33,591 nt of DNA from Niabella sp. Lineage in GTDB: Bacteria > Bacteroidota > Bacteroidia > Chitinophagales > Chitinophagaceae. The notes beneath the pieces were generated by a model. It saw only the letters and a program-made list of their open reading frames with translations, was not told where the DNA came from and did not search any database. Below, piece by piece: positions 1 to 7,869 of the stretch. The stretch is from assembly GCA_017744795.1 (NCBI GenBank), contig JAGIAQ010000038.1, positions 1 to 33,591 on the forward strand. The letters run 5' to 3'. Both the position numbers and the translations under genes were made by a program. Numbering within the stretch: the first letter of the stretch is position 1; each line of letters begins with the position of its first letter.

Positions 1-79
1 GTGTAAATCTGAGGAATCTGTGAGCACCTAAAATTGTTCTTTATTAAACGATTATAATCAAGCATCAAAAAAACAAAAA

Positions 80-736
80 ATGAAAAAAGGCACTTTCTTA
101 CTGGGATTATTATTTGTGATTACAGGATTTATTAACGCCCAGGAACCTCCTTTTTATCAGGACATCCAGCATTTTAAAAAGCTCGACGAGCAAACACCGC
201 CACCTAAAAACGCCATACTTTTTATCGGCAGCTCTTCCTTCACAAAATGGAAGGATGTGGCGGATTATTTTCCGGGTTATACTATTATTAACCGCGGGTT
301 CGGCGGGTCTACACTAAAGGATCTTATTTATTATTTTAATGACCTGGTGCCTGTTTATAAGCCCCGGCAGATTGTGATCTATTGTGGGGAGAATGATCTG
401 GCGCATAACGAAACTCCGGCCGATAGTGCGGTAAGCCGTTTTAAACAGCTCTACAGTCTCATCAGGGGATACAGCAAAAAAGTGCCGGTTGCTTTCATTT
501 CAATAAAGCCAAGTCCCTCCCGCGCGCAGTATTTTTTAAACATACAGAAAGCCAATATGGACATAAAAGCATTTATTGAAAAAAATAAGAACGTTCGTTA
601 TATTAATGTGTATCCGGCAATGCTGGGCGGGAACGGGAAGCCCGTCCCTTCCATCTTTCTCAGCGACAGTCTGCACATGAATGCCGGAGGGTACCATATC
701 TGGCAAAAAATTATACAGCCATATTTAAAAAAATGA
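80..736 (+). CDS. Secreted SGNH/GDSL-type esterase or acylhydrolase
   Basis: 218 residues. A hydrophobic N-terminus ending in INAQ at about residue 21 looks like a Sec signal peptide, so the enzyme is probably periplasmic or secreted. SGNH blocks are visible: block I is FIGSSSF (Gly50-Ser51-Ser52, with Ser52 the likely nucleophile; the usual GDS Asp is Ser here), block II is NRGFGGS, block III is CGENDL, and block V has Asp196 and His199 in DSLHMN. The family hydrolyses esters, often acetyl groups on polysaccharides. The neighbouring GH3 and GH30 genes suggest glycan deacetylation, which is inference. The start is the ATG preceded by an A-rich leader. The stop overlaps the start of the next gene by four bases (ATGA), indicating translational coupling. 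Confidence 0.88.
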   Translation: MKKGTFLLGLLFVITGFINAQEPPFYQDIQHFKKLDEQTPPPKNAILFIGSSSFTKWKDVADYFPGYTIINRGFGGSTLKDLIYYFNDLVPVYKPRQIVIYCGENDLAHNETPADSAVSRFKQLYSLIRGYSKKVPVAFISIKPSPSRAQYFLNIQKANMDIKAFIEKNKNVRYINVYPAMLGGNGKPVPSIFLSDSLHMNAGGYHIWQKIIQPYLKK

Positions 737-1245
737 TGATCAGAAAAGCGGAAATAGCAGATCTGGAAAAATTACAGGCTTTTGCCCGAAGTACGTTCGC
801 TGATACCTACGGCCAATACAATACCGCAGCCAATATGCAGCATTATCACGATGAAGTATTTTCTGCGGTCAATTTTAAAAAAGATTTGCAAAGCGCCTTT
901 GTATTATATTATCTTATAGAAGAAAAAGAAAATATTGCAGGGTATATAAAACTAAACCTCAGCCCTGAACAAACCGACCTTAACGATCCGGACAGCCTTG
1001 AACTGGAACGGATTTATATTGCTGCAATGGCTAAGGGAAGAGGGTTGGGAAAACGGCTTTTGCAAACTGCTGCTGAAGTGGCACTGGAATTACAGAAAGA
1101 CTATCTCTGGCTGGGAGTTTGGGAGCAGAACGAAACGGCCATCCGGTTTTATCAGAAAAACGGATTTGTGCCCTTTGATACGCACGTTTTTATGTTGGGG
1201 GCTGATTCGCAGAAAGATATTTTAATGAAAAAAATACTTAACTGA
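733..1245 (+). CDS. GNAT family N-acetyltransferase
   Basis: 170 residues. It has the GNAT core: a beta4 strand with LERIYIAAMAKGRGLGKRLL, which contains the acetyl-CoA pyrophosphate-binding R/Q-x-x-G-x-G/A loop (GRGLGK), and the C-terminal ETAIRFYQKNGFVPF motif found in most small GNATs. These enzymes transfer an acetyl group from acetyl-CoA to an amine; the substrate cannot be read from the sequence. It is cytosolic, with no signal peptide. Its start overlaps the esterase stop by four bases, and only five bases separate it from the beta-glucosidase, so the three genes are probably co-transcribed. A cytosolic acetyltransferase between two secreted carbohydrate enzymes is an odd partner. A second ATG directly follows the first (736), so the start is uncertain by one codon. 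Confidence 0.88.
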   Translation: MMIRKAEIADLEKLQAFARSTFADTYGQYNTAANMQHYHDEVFSAVNFKKDLQSAFVLYYLIEEKENIAGYIKLNLSPEQTDLNDPDSLELERIYIAAMAKGRGLGKRLLQTAAEVALELQKDYLWLGVWEQNETAIRFYQKNGFVPFDTHVFMLGADSQKDILMKKILN

Positions 1246-1250
1246 TAAAA

Positions 1251-3545
1251 ATGGCAACAATAAAAAACAAAGTAACAGGTTTATTATGCTTGCTGATCAT
1301 TTTGTTCGTTGCAAGAACAGAAGCACAAACAAGCGATGCCAAAATGAACGCCTTCATTAGTGGCTTAATGCAAAAAATGACGCTGGAAGAAAAGATCGGA
1401 CAACTGAATCTGCCCAGTGCCGGGGAGTTTACCACTGGAACAGCTACTAATTCAGACATCGGTAAAAATGTAAAAGAAGGAAATGTAGGCGGCCTCTTTA
1501 ATATAAAAGGCGTTGAAAAGATCCGGGCCATACAAAAAGTGGCCATGGAGAACAGCCGGCTGAAGATACCGATGTTATTCGGCATGGATGTGATCCATGG
1601 ATATGAGACCACCTTTCCCATCCCACTGGGGCTTTCCTGCACCTGGAACATGAAGGCCATAGAACAATCGGCCCGCATTGCCGCCGTTGAAGCCAGCGCC
1701 GATGGTATTTGCTGGACCTTTAGCCCCATGGTGGACATAGCCCGGGACCCGCGCTGGGGAAGGGTTTCCGAGGGCAATGGCGAAGATCCTTACCTGGGCT
1801 CCCAAATTGCCAAAGCGATGGTAAAAGGCTACCAGGGCAATTATTCATCCAATACCAACATCATGGCCTGTGTGAAACATTTTGCATTATATGGTGCTGC
1901 AGAAGCAGGCAGAGATTACAATACAGTTGATATGAGCCATTTGCGGATGTACAACGATTATTTCCCTCCATATAAAGCCGCTGTGGACGCGGGTGCGGGT
2001 AGTGTAATGGCTTCATTCAACGTGGTAGATGGCATCCCCGCCACCGGAAACAGATGGTTACTTACTGATGTGCTGCGCAAACAATGGGGCTTTAAAGGCT
2101 TTGTTGTTACGGACTATACCGGTATCAATGAAATGACGGCACATGGCATGGGCGACCTGCAAACGGTTTCGGCACTGGCGCTGAAAGCGGGTGTGGATAT
2201 GGACATGGTGGGCGAAGGTTTTCTGAAAACGCTGAAAAAATCATTGGATGAAAAAAAGATCACCCTTGCGGAAATCAACGCTGCCTGTAAGAATGTGCTG
2301 GAAGCAAAATACAAATTAGGCCTGTTTACCAACCCCTATAAATATTGCAATACACAACGTGCCAAAACGGAAATTTTTACTCCGGAACATCGCAGCGTTG
2401 CCCGGCAGGTCGCAGCAGAAAGTTTTGTTCTTCTAAAGAATGAACAACAAATCCTTCCCTTAAAAAAATCCGGAAAAATTGCGCTAATTGGCCCGCTGGC
2501 AGATGCGGCAAACAATATGGCCGGCACCTGGAGCGTGGCTACGGTGCAGGATAGTTCTGTATCGGTACTGGCAGGATTGAAGGAGGCATTGGGAAATAAG
2601 GGCACCGTATCTTACGCAAAAGGATGTAATCTTGATGCGGACGCTGCATTTGAAGACCGCGCTACAATGTTTGGAAAAACATTAAACCGCGATAAACGAT
2701 CTGCTGAAGAAATGAAGAATGAAGCGCTTAGGATCGCAAATGAATCGGACGTGATCGTTGCAGCTATGGGCGAATCCGCCGAGATGAGCGGCGAAAGTGC
2801 CAGCCGCACAGATCTGAATATTCCACAAATACAACAAGAGCTGCTGAAGACCTTATTGAAAACAGGAAAGCCAGTAGTATTGGTTTTATTTACAGGCCGT
2901 CCGCTAACACTATCCTGGGAAAATAAAAATGTTCCGGCGATCTTAAATGTGTGGTTCGGCGGATCGGAAGCCGGAGCCGCCATTGCCGACGTATTGTTTG
3001 GTGCCGTAAACCCATCCGGAAAATTAACGATGACTTTCCCTCAGAATGTAGGCCAGATCCCGCTTTACTATGCCCACCTGAGCACCGGCCGGCCATTGGA
3101 GGAAGGAAAATGGTTCCAGAAATTCCGATCCAATTATTTAGATGTGTCTAACGATCCGGTGTATCCTTTCGGTTATGGCCTAAGCTATTCAAACTTTAGC
3201 TATGGCGATTTAAAGCTCAGCGCTACTTCTTTAAAAGGAGCGCAATCCTTAAAAGCCAGTATCGCCATTACCAATACCAGCAAGATGGACGGACAGGAAA
3301 CGGTGCAACTATATATCCGCGATAAAGTGGCCAGCATTTCCAGACCTGTTAAAGAGTTAAAAGGCTTTCAGAAACTGCTTATTAAAGCTGGCGAGACCAA
3401 AACGGCAACTTTTACTATTACCTCGGATGATCTGAAATTTTATAACAGCGCATTAAACTACGATTGGGAGCCGGGTGCTTTTGACATCATGATCGGCAGC
3501 AATTCCAGGGATGTGAAGACGGCTACCGTAAGCTGGGCGAAATGA
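1251..3545 (+). CDS. bglX: Secreted GH3 beta-glucosidase, BglX type
   Basis: 764 residues, the usual length for BglX. A signal peptide (hydrophobic stretch ending TEAQ near residue 26) points to the periplasm. The N-terminal TIM barrel contains KMTLEEKIGQLN, the substrate-binding KHFALYG stretch and GFVVTDYTG, where Asp288 is the expected catalytic nucleophile. The alpha/beta sandwich domain follows (AESFVLLKNE, then GESAEMSGESASR, and FGGSEAGAAIADVLFG), and the C-terminus is a fibronectin III-like domain (PVYPFGYGLSYSNF onward). GH3 enzymes remove terminal beta-linked glucose from oligosaccharides. It lies five bases after the GNAT gene and is followed by a GH30 gene, a pairing consistent with beta-glucan use. 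Which beta linkage is cut cannot be told from sequence alone. Confidence 0.93.
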   Translation: MATIKNKVTGLLCLLIILFVARTEAQTSDAKMNAFISGLMQKMTLEEKIGQLNLPSAGEFTTGTATNSDIGKNVKEGNVGGLFNIKGVEKIRAIQKVAMENSRLKIPMLFGMDVIHGYETTFPIPLGLSCTWNMKAIEQSARIAAVEASADGICWTFSPMVDIARDPRWGRVSEGNGEDPYLGSQIAKAMVKGYQGNYSSNTNIMACVKHFALYGAAEAGRDYNTVDMSHLRMYNDYFPPYKAAVDAGAGSVMASFNVVDGIPATGNRWLLTDVLRKQWGFKGFVVTDYTGINEMTAHGMGDLQTVSALALKAGVDMDMVGEGFLKTLKKSLDEKKITLAEINAACKNVLEAKYKLGLFTNPYKYCNTQRAKTEIFTPEHRSVARQVAAESFVLLKNEQQILPLKKSGKIALIGPLADAANNMAGTWSVATVQDSSVSVLAGLKEALGNKGTVSYAKGCNLDADAAFEDRATMFGKTLNRDKRSAEEMKNEALRIANESDVIVAAMGESAEMSGESASRTDLNIPQIQQELLKTLLKTGKPVVLVLFTGRPLTLSWENKNVPAILNVWFGGSEAGAAIADVLFGAVNPSGKLTMTFPQNVGQIPLYYAHLSTGRPLEEGKWFQKFRSNYLDVSNDPVYPFGYGLSYSNFSYGDLKLSATSLKGAQSLKASIAITNTSKMDGQETVQLYIRDKVASISRPVKELKGFQKLLIKAGETKTATFTITSDDLKFYNSALNYDWEPGAFDIMIGSNSRDVKTATVSWAK

Positions 3546-3550
3546 AAATA

Positions 3551-3573
3551 GTGAGCAGTGAATGGTCAATGGT
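3551..3573 (+). repeat. Copy of a degenerate intergenic repeat family
   Basis: The bases gtgagcagtgaatggtcaat, just after the beta-glucosidase stop, match gtaagcagtgaatagtcaat at 11986 at all but two positions. Reverse-complement versions lie at 12130-12180. No gene is convincing in the 3546-3712 space that holds this copy. Confidence 0.7.
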
Positions 3574-3712
3574 GAAATGCCCGGCACTTGTAACTCATAT
3601 CTGTTTTTTAAAGATGGTACAATAAAGGTTATTCGTGCATTCGTGGCGGCCTTTATATTTATACCTCATTTCGTTGTAATAGTTTGTGTCCGCAGAAACT
3701 ACTTAAAAAATT

Positions 3713-5122
3713 ATGAAACAAAACAACTTCTTTCTTTTTGCAATTATGGTGGTCCTCTTTTCGTTGGCCGCCCACTCAAATAAAAACCTGACAAATCCAC
3801 CTTTGAATCCGGAACTGTGGATCACCAAAGCAGATCAATCGATGCTCTTGCAAAGAGTCGGAAACAAGCCCGCCACTGCCTCCCCCGATGCTGCTACCAT
3901 TGCAGTTGATGCGGCAAAACAATATCAAACCATTGATGGGTTCGGCTATACCCTTACCGGCGGAAGCGCAGTCCTGATCAATCAGCTGCCTGCAGATAAA
4001 AAGAAAGCACTGCTGAACGAGCTGTTCGGCAGCGGAGCGCAGTCGATCGGTATAAGCTACCTTCGGCTGAGCATGGGATCTTCAGACCTCGATTCTGTTA
4101 CGTTTTCCTATAATGATCTCCCGGCCGGGCAAACGGATAACACGCAATCAAAATTCAGTCTGCGTCCTGACAAAGCCAATTTGATCCCTTTATTAAAAGA
4201 GATCCTGGCAATCAATCCACACCTAAAAATCATTGCAGCTCCCTGGAGCGCTCCTGTGTGGATGAAAGACAATAACAATACAAAAGGCGGTTCGCTCAAA
4301 CCGGAGTATTACGATTCCTACGCCACGTATTTTGTAAAATATATTCAGAGCATGCAGGCAGAAGGAATCAATATCACCGCCATCACTCCTCAGAACGAAC
4401 CCTATCATCCGGGTAACAATCCAAGCCTGTATATGACGGCTGTTATGCAGCGGGATTTTATTAAAAACAACCTGGGGCCTGCTTTTAAAAAGAATAAGCT
4501 TACAACAAAGATTGTGGTGTACGATCATAACCTGGATAAGCCATTCTATGCGGACACCATTTACCAGGATGCAGCCGCTTCAAAATATGTAGATGGCGCA
4601 GCCTTTCACCTGTACGCGGGAAATGTAAGTGCCATGGGACAACTGCACGACCGGTTTCCCGATAAGAACCTTTACTTTACAGAGGAATGGACCGGCTCGA
4701 ACGGCTCCTTTTCCGGTGATCTGCTGTGGCATACAAAAAATGTGATCATCGGCACAATGAGGAACTGGAGCAAAGCGGCCCTGGAATGGAACCTGGCCAA
4801 CGATCCTTTATTTAAACCACATACGCCCGGGGGCTGTACCCAATGTAAAGGCGCCCTAACCATTAATGGCGCAGCAATTACCCGGAATGTTTCCTACTAC
4901 ATCATCGCACATGTATCTAAATTTGTTCCCGCAGGTTCCAGAAGAATTGAAAGCACACCGGTGAACGGACTGACCAATGTAGCGTTTATAACTCCCGCCG
5001 GTAAAAAAGTGTTGATCTTACTGAATGAAAACGATACCGCGATCTCATTTAATCTTCAGGATAGAAAGAAGAAGGCCCTGCTTACCATTCCGGGTAAGGC
5101 TGTGGCAACGTTGCGGTTTTAG
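3713..5122 (+). CDS. Secreted GH30 family glycoside hydrolase
   Basis: 469 residues. An N-terminal hydrophobic segment (FFLFAIMVVLFSLAAHS) acts as signal peptide. GH30 landmarks: YQTIDGFGYTLTGGSA near residue 75, AAPWSAPVWMKDN near 180, the acid/base glutamate in TPQNEPYHP (Glu229), and the nucleophile in YFTEEWTG (most likely Glu324, with Glu325 adjacent). A beta-sandwich typical of the family closes the protein (VLILLNENDTAISFNL). GH30 members include glucosylceramidases and endo-beta-1,6-glucanases. With a GH3 beta-glucosidase just upstream, beta-1,6-glucan breakdown is a reasonable guess but not shown. A 167-base gap separates it from bglX, so it may have its own promoter. GGCTQCKG near residue 375 contains two close cysteines that could form a disulfide. 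Confidence 0.92.
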   Translation: MKQNNFFLFAIMVVLFSLAAHSNKNLTNPPLNPELWITKADQSMLLQRVGNKPATASPDAATIAVDAAKQYQTIDGFGYTLTGGSAVLINQLPADKKKALLNELFGSGAQSIGISYLRLSMGSSDLDSVTFSYNDLPAGQTDNTQSKFSLRPDKANLIPLLKEILAINPHLKIIAAPWSAPVWMKDNNNTKGGSLKPEYYDSYATYFVKYIQSMQAEGINITAITPQNEPYHPGNNPSLYMTAVMQRDFIKNNLGPAFKKNKLTTKIVVYDHNLDKPFYADTIYQDAAASKYVDGAAFHLYAGNVSAMGQLHDRFPDKNLYFTEEWTGSNGSFSGDLLWHTKNVIIGTMRNWSKAALEWNLANDPLFKPHTPGGCTQCKGALTINGAAITRNVSYYIIAHVSKFVPAGSRRIESTPVNGLTNVAFITPAGKKVLILLNENDTAISFNLQDRKKKALLTIPGKAVATLRF

Positions 5123-5267
5123 CAAAAATCCGGTGTCGCAATGTGCTTCGGTGTATTCGATAAATATAAGAGCTGCCACTAATACCAATTAGACATTAAA
5201 ATAGAACTGTCACCCTAAGTCATCTATTTGCGCTGCCAAGTCATTGACGCGATGACACATTAAGGCA

Positions 5268-5340
5268 TCGTCATTTCGATGAGTCCGCCGAAGGCGGATG
5301 AAGAGAAATCTCATAATTAAAGAACGAGATTTCGACGAAA
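5268..5340. repeat. REP-like intergenic element with two hairpins
   Basis: Two inverted repeats lie in tandem between the GH30 gene and the insertion sequence. The first is a 6-bp stem (tccgcc 5284-5289, ggcgga 5293-5298) with a 3-base loop. The second is an 8-bp stem (gaaatctc 5305-5312, gagatttc 5326-5333) with a 13-base loop. The sequence resembles extragenic palindromic repeats common in Bacteroidota. The rest of the 5123-5368 gap holds nothing I can name. Confidence 0.65.
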
Positions 5341-5367
5341 GGTAAATGGGTTTCGGCGAGCTAATAA

Positions 5368-5940
5368 TTAACCGCTATCATTATTACTAAAATAGTCGTA
5401 ACCCTTTGATAATTGTTTTACAGCACCAGTGTTTTTGTAATATGATTTCAACGCGAGAGCTAATATGGTTTCTACATCGTCAAGGCTGTTGAATATTTTG
5501 TTGTGAAAATATTTTCGCCTGACCTCTCTCCATAAAAGTTCAACCGGGTTGAGTTCGGGGGAATAAGGTGGTAAGTGCATTAGCAAAAGATTGTCTGCTA
5601 AATGGATGTTTTTACTGATGTGCCAGCCAGCTTTATCCAATAGTAGCACTATTCTGTAATTGGCGTATTGACCGGCCAGTTGGGACAAGAAGCAATTCAT
5701 TGCTTCTGTGTTGCAATAGGGCGCTATCATTGAAAAACAATCCCCTGTTTCGGGAGAAATGGCGCTATACGCATAAATGTATTCCCTGACCATTTGCCTG
5801 GCAACAGAAGGAACCATGTCTTTTCTTACCCAGCAATACATTTCTCTGCTTATTCTGCCAAACCGGCCTTCATCTTCAAAAAAGACTACAATCGGCTTGC
5901 TACTTTCTGTTAGATCTGCTCTCCATTTGAGGGAAGCCAA
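5368..5940 (-). CDS. IS630 transposase, C-terminal DDE catalytic half
   Basis: 190 residues counted from a TTG that is probably not a real start. The frame holds the DDE catalytic core: FFEDEGRFG (first Asp, residue 23), VLLLDKAGWH (second Asp; DNA is more usual than DKA here) and LPPYSPELNPVELLW (the Glu, plus the hallmark SPELNPVE motif of IS630). It is most likely translated only as a fusion with the upstream frame after a -1 ribosomal slip at 5953-5960, giving roughly 360 residues. The protein ends in NDSG, reading through the terminal inverted repeat. Its stop codon (5368-5370) is completed at the junction with target DNA. Confidence 0.88.
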   Translation of the reverse strand: MASLKWRADLTESSKPIVVFFEDEGRFGRISREMYCWVRKDMVPSVARQMVREYIYAYSAISPETGDCFSMIAPYCNTEAMNCFLSQLAGQYANYRIVLLLDKAGWHISKNIHLADNLLLMHLPPYSPELNPVELLWREVRRKYFHNKIFNSLDDVETILALALKSYYKNTGAVKQLSKGYDYFSNNDSG

Positions 5941-6446
5941 ACGGTCGGGGAGTTTTTTTTAAACGCTTGTTGTTCTTCTATATCCCTTTTAGGATGATGA
6001 GGCCGTGGCATTTTCTTCTTCCAGTTATTCCGATTCAACAGATCCCATAAATAATCATCCGAGACATTTTGACCCACCCGCTGTTCCACCATCGCTCTTA
6101 TATCGTTAGCCGTCTTTACTAATCCTTTGGCTGCCTTTTGCTCAATAGATACCAATAATGAAGCTTCTTGTTCAACACTTAAAAAACAGCGTCTTCTTCC
6201 CCCTCTTTGTGTATATTTAATCCCCTGAACACCTGACTTATTATACCCTTCCACAATTTTATAAATACTCTGCTTGGATAAGTTTACTAAGGGCGCTATT
6301 GTCTCTGCCGATTCAATGCCTGCTACCTGGATCAAATATAAAATCTGCCAACGGCTAAATTCTGGCTTCCCAGCCGTAATGGAAAGCTTCTCTTTTAGCG
6401 CTGCATCGTTCAAATGATTTATCACCTTTAGCGTTCGCATATACAT
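5910..6446 (-). CDS. IS630 transposase, N-terminal helix-turn-helix half
   Basis: 178 residues starting at an ATG 29 bases inside the right inverted repeat. It holds a winged-helix/HTH DNA-binding region: ETIAPLVNLSKQSIYKIVEGYNKSG near residues 50-75, then RRRCFLSVEQEASLL, and a second helical region with YLWDLLNRNNWKKKMPRPHHPK. This is the usual Tc3-like DNA-binding part of IS630 transposases. The frame stops 14 codons after AFKK, and the downstream catalytic half is in the -1 frame. The two overlap by 31 bases. The product on its own would bind inverted repeats but lack catalysis, and could act as an inhibitor (inference). Confidence 0.85.
   Translation of the reverse strand: MYMRTLKVINHLNDAALKEKLSITAGKPEFSRWQILYLIQVAGIESAETIAPLVNLSKQSIYKIVEGYNKSGVQGIKYTQRGGRRRCFLSVEQEASLLVSIEQKAAKGLVKTANDIRAMVEQRVGQNVSDDYLWDLLNRNNWKKKMPRPHHPKRDIEEQQAFKKNSPTVWLPSNGEQI
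5953..5960 (-). promoter_or_regulatory. A8 slippage site for -1 frameshift in the transposase
   Basis: On the minus strand the codons read TTT AAA AAA AAC, inside a run of eight A (T8 on the plus strand). A -1 slip here turns the upstream frame into KKKLPDRLASLKWRADL and joins both halves of the transposase. This is a common strategy in insertion sequences. Confidence 0.75.
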
Positions 6447-6501
6447 ACGTTTGAACGCAAAGATAATAAATTATTATTTTAGCATTTTTGATAGCGGCTT
6501 A

Positions 6502-6799
6502 TTATAAAGTAACCTCCGGCCCGGGCATTAATGCCACGCAAAACATTACTGAGTTAAGCGTCTCAGCGCTGGCAATTGCGAGGGAGCTTCAAAACACATC
6601 GTTACCTGATTATCTGTATCAAAATAAAAATAAGTCATTCGGCTGTCCCGATTGTGCCGACCAGGGAGGAACAAATCTGACAATAACTATTAACGGGGTG
6701 CCCGTTTCCTGGTATTTTGATAATTATCTCAACAACAACCCCGTCGAAATAAGAGACTATATTCAGAAAATATGGACTACCCTCGGGGCGTTGAAATAA
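6502..6799 (+). pseudogene. 3' remnant of an unknown gene next to the IS end
   Basis: An open frame begins inside the IS right end and runs to 6799. Its first residues (IAAYY) are IS or target sequence, so the native start is missing. The remainder, YKVTSGPGINATQNITEL through GCPDCADQGGTNLTITING to IWTTLGALK, looks like the C-terminal part of a small secreted or lipid-anchored Bacteroidota protein with a CPDCADxGG stretch; this is a memory-based resemblance and I know no function. No matching 5' half appears on the other side of the IS, where an extragenic repeat lies instead, so insertion was probably accompanied by deletion, or the IS landed near a promoter-less relic. A TTG at 6488 could start it, but that codon is within the element. 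Confidence 0.6.
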
Positions 6800-6814
6800 A
6801 TTGCCTGCTGCCCG

Positions 6815-7234
6815 TTACCGGTGTTCTTCTGTGTAACGTTTAAAATTATCCATAATGGCCTGCCAGCCGGCCTGCTGCATTTCAATGGGATTGGTTGTTT
6901 CCGCGTCAAATGTTTCGGTGACGGTAGTGCTGTTGTCCTCACCGGCGAAAAAGATCTGCACTTTGCGGCCATCCCCCATCGTATAGGCGATCTCTTTGTT
7001 TATAAGCACGACATCATATATGCCGCCAAAATCGAAACCCATGCTGCCATCCCGCGCTTCCATTCTTGAAGAAAAAGCGCCTCCTGTCCGAAGATCATTT
7101 TCGGCACGGGGTGTATGCCAGTCGTCCGAAGCGCTGTTCCATTTCTTGATATGTTCCGGCTCCGTCCAGTATTCCCAAACTTTTGCTACCGGAGCGTTAA
7201 TTGTTGCAGCTACTGTAATTTTTGCAGGTTCCAT
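6815..7234 (-). CDS. SRPBCC/AHSA1-family protein (START-like fold)
   Basis: 139 residues. The N-terminus ITVAATINAPVAKVWEYWTEPEHIKKWNSAS is the standard opening of AHSA1/YndB-type proteins, with the conserved W and the acidic TEPEHI helix. GGAFSSRMEARDGSMGFDFGGIY and the C-terminal WQAIMDNFKRYTEEH helix complete the helix-grip fold. Members bind hydrophobic ligands or act as co-chaperone-like proteins; no ligand can be named. It lies 57 bases downstream of a DoxX-like membrane protein on the same strand, a common pairing that suggests one transcript. Confidence 0.88.
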   Translation of the reverse strand: MEPAKITVAATINAPVAKVWEYWTEPEHIKKWNSASDDWHTPRAENDLRTGGAFSSRMEARDGSMGFDFGGIYDVVLINKEIAYTMGDGRKVQIFFAGEDNSTTVTETFDAETTNPIEMQQAGWQAIMDNFKRYTEEHR

Positions 7235-7291
7235 CGTTATTTTTTTTATGAGTGAATTATTTTTTTAACGTTCCTCGTTTAAAACAGCAGA

Positions 7292-7705
7292 TCAACTGCC
7301 AAAGCTATACTGTGCGGCTGTTTGTTCAGTGCGCCCTGTTTGAGCATTTCGTAATTTGTGATAGTAATAATAAGAGGCAGCCAAAATAGCCAACGCCACC
7401 AGCGGAAATATTGCCTGCCCGCCAAACCCGTCCACTACGGTGTGGGAAATGACTGCACTTATAAAATTAAATGTAAATCCCGCATAGGCCCACTCCTTTA
7501 TACGTCCTTTAAAAAAGGGCAACAGCAGCACCGTAGCGCCGGTTACTTTAAAAACGGTGAGCAGTACCCTGAAATAATCGGGATAGCCGAGGTGACTGAT
7601 CCCTTGCCGGGCCAATTCGGTGTTTGAAGTGAGCGCAGGCATCACGCCATCCAGTAATACGATGATACCGGTAAAAGTCCAGTAAAGAATTTTTGTCGTT
7701 TTCAT
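7292..7705 (-). CDS. DoxX-like integral membrane protein
   Basis: 137 residues with four predicted membrane helices: ILYWTFTGIIVLLDGVMPAL, VLLTVFKVTGATVLLLPFF, WAYAGFTFNFISAVISHTV and AIFPLVALAILAASYYYYH. The HLGYPDYFRVLLTVFKVTGA stretch is typical of DoxX-like proteins. The family is related to the DoxD subunit of thiosulfate:quinone oxidoreductase, but most short members are uncharacterised. The next gene on the same strand encodes an SRPBCC protein. A TAGGTTTG box upstream fits a Bacteroidota -7 element, so this gene probably leads the two-gene unit. Confidence 0.87.
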   Translation of the reverse strand: MKTTKILYWTFTGIIVLLDGVMPALTSNTELARQGISHLGYPDYFRVLLTVFKVTGATVLLLPFFKGRIKEWAYAGFTFNFISAVISHTVVDGFGGQAIFPLVALAILAASYYYYHKLRNAQTGRTEQTAAQYSFGS

Positions 7706-7742
7706 TGTTTGTTGTTTTTTGTCTTGAATGTGTTTAACAATA

Positions 7743-7750
7743 CAAACCTA
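7743..7750 (-). promoter_or_regulatory. Candidate -7 box (TAGGTTTG) of the DoxX/SRPBCC unit
   Basis: TAGGTTTG on the minus strand matches the Bacteroidota -7 consensus TAnnTTTG and lies 37 bases upstream of the DoxX start. No TTG is found at the expected -33 distance. Confidence 0.45.
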
Positions 7751-7869
7751 CAGCAATAGGGCTTTAAAGGCACTGTGAGAAAACGACAATTAAAAAGGCG
7801 GTTTACGACAAAAGAGGGGTTAGTACGTTTATCAAATGAATTTCCGTAAATTGTTTTAAAACTGCCTGT

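Larger units (their letters stand above)
5369..6501 (-). mobile_element. IS630-family insertion sequence, about 1.13 kb
   Basis: Imperfect 23-bp terminal inverted repeats are visible: left 5372-5394 begins ccgctatca and ends ctaaaata, and right 6475-6497 read in reverse begins ccgctatca and ends ctaaaata, with 19 of 23 positions identical. A TA dinucleotide lies just outside each end (5369-5370 and 6500-6501), as expected for IS630/Tc1 elements, which duplicate a TA target; the spacing to the repeat differs by one base between ends. Inside are two overlapping transposase frames. The element appears complete and could be active. The right end abuts a gene remnant. Confidence 0.88.

Noticed and set aside
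3562..3783. 73-residue plus-strand frame between bglX and the GH30 gene
   Set aside because: Overlaps the start of the GH30 gene in another frame, starts inside a degenerate repeat and has no family features.
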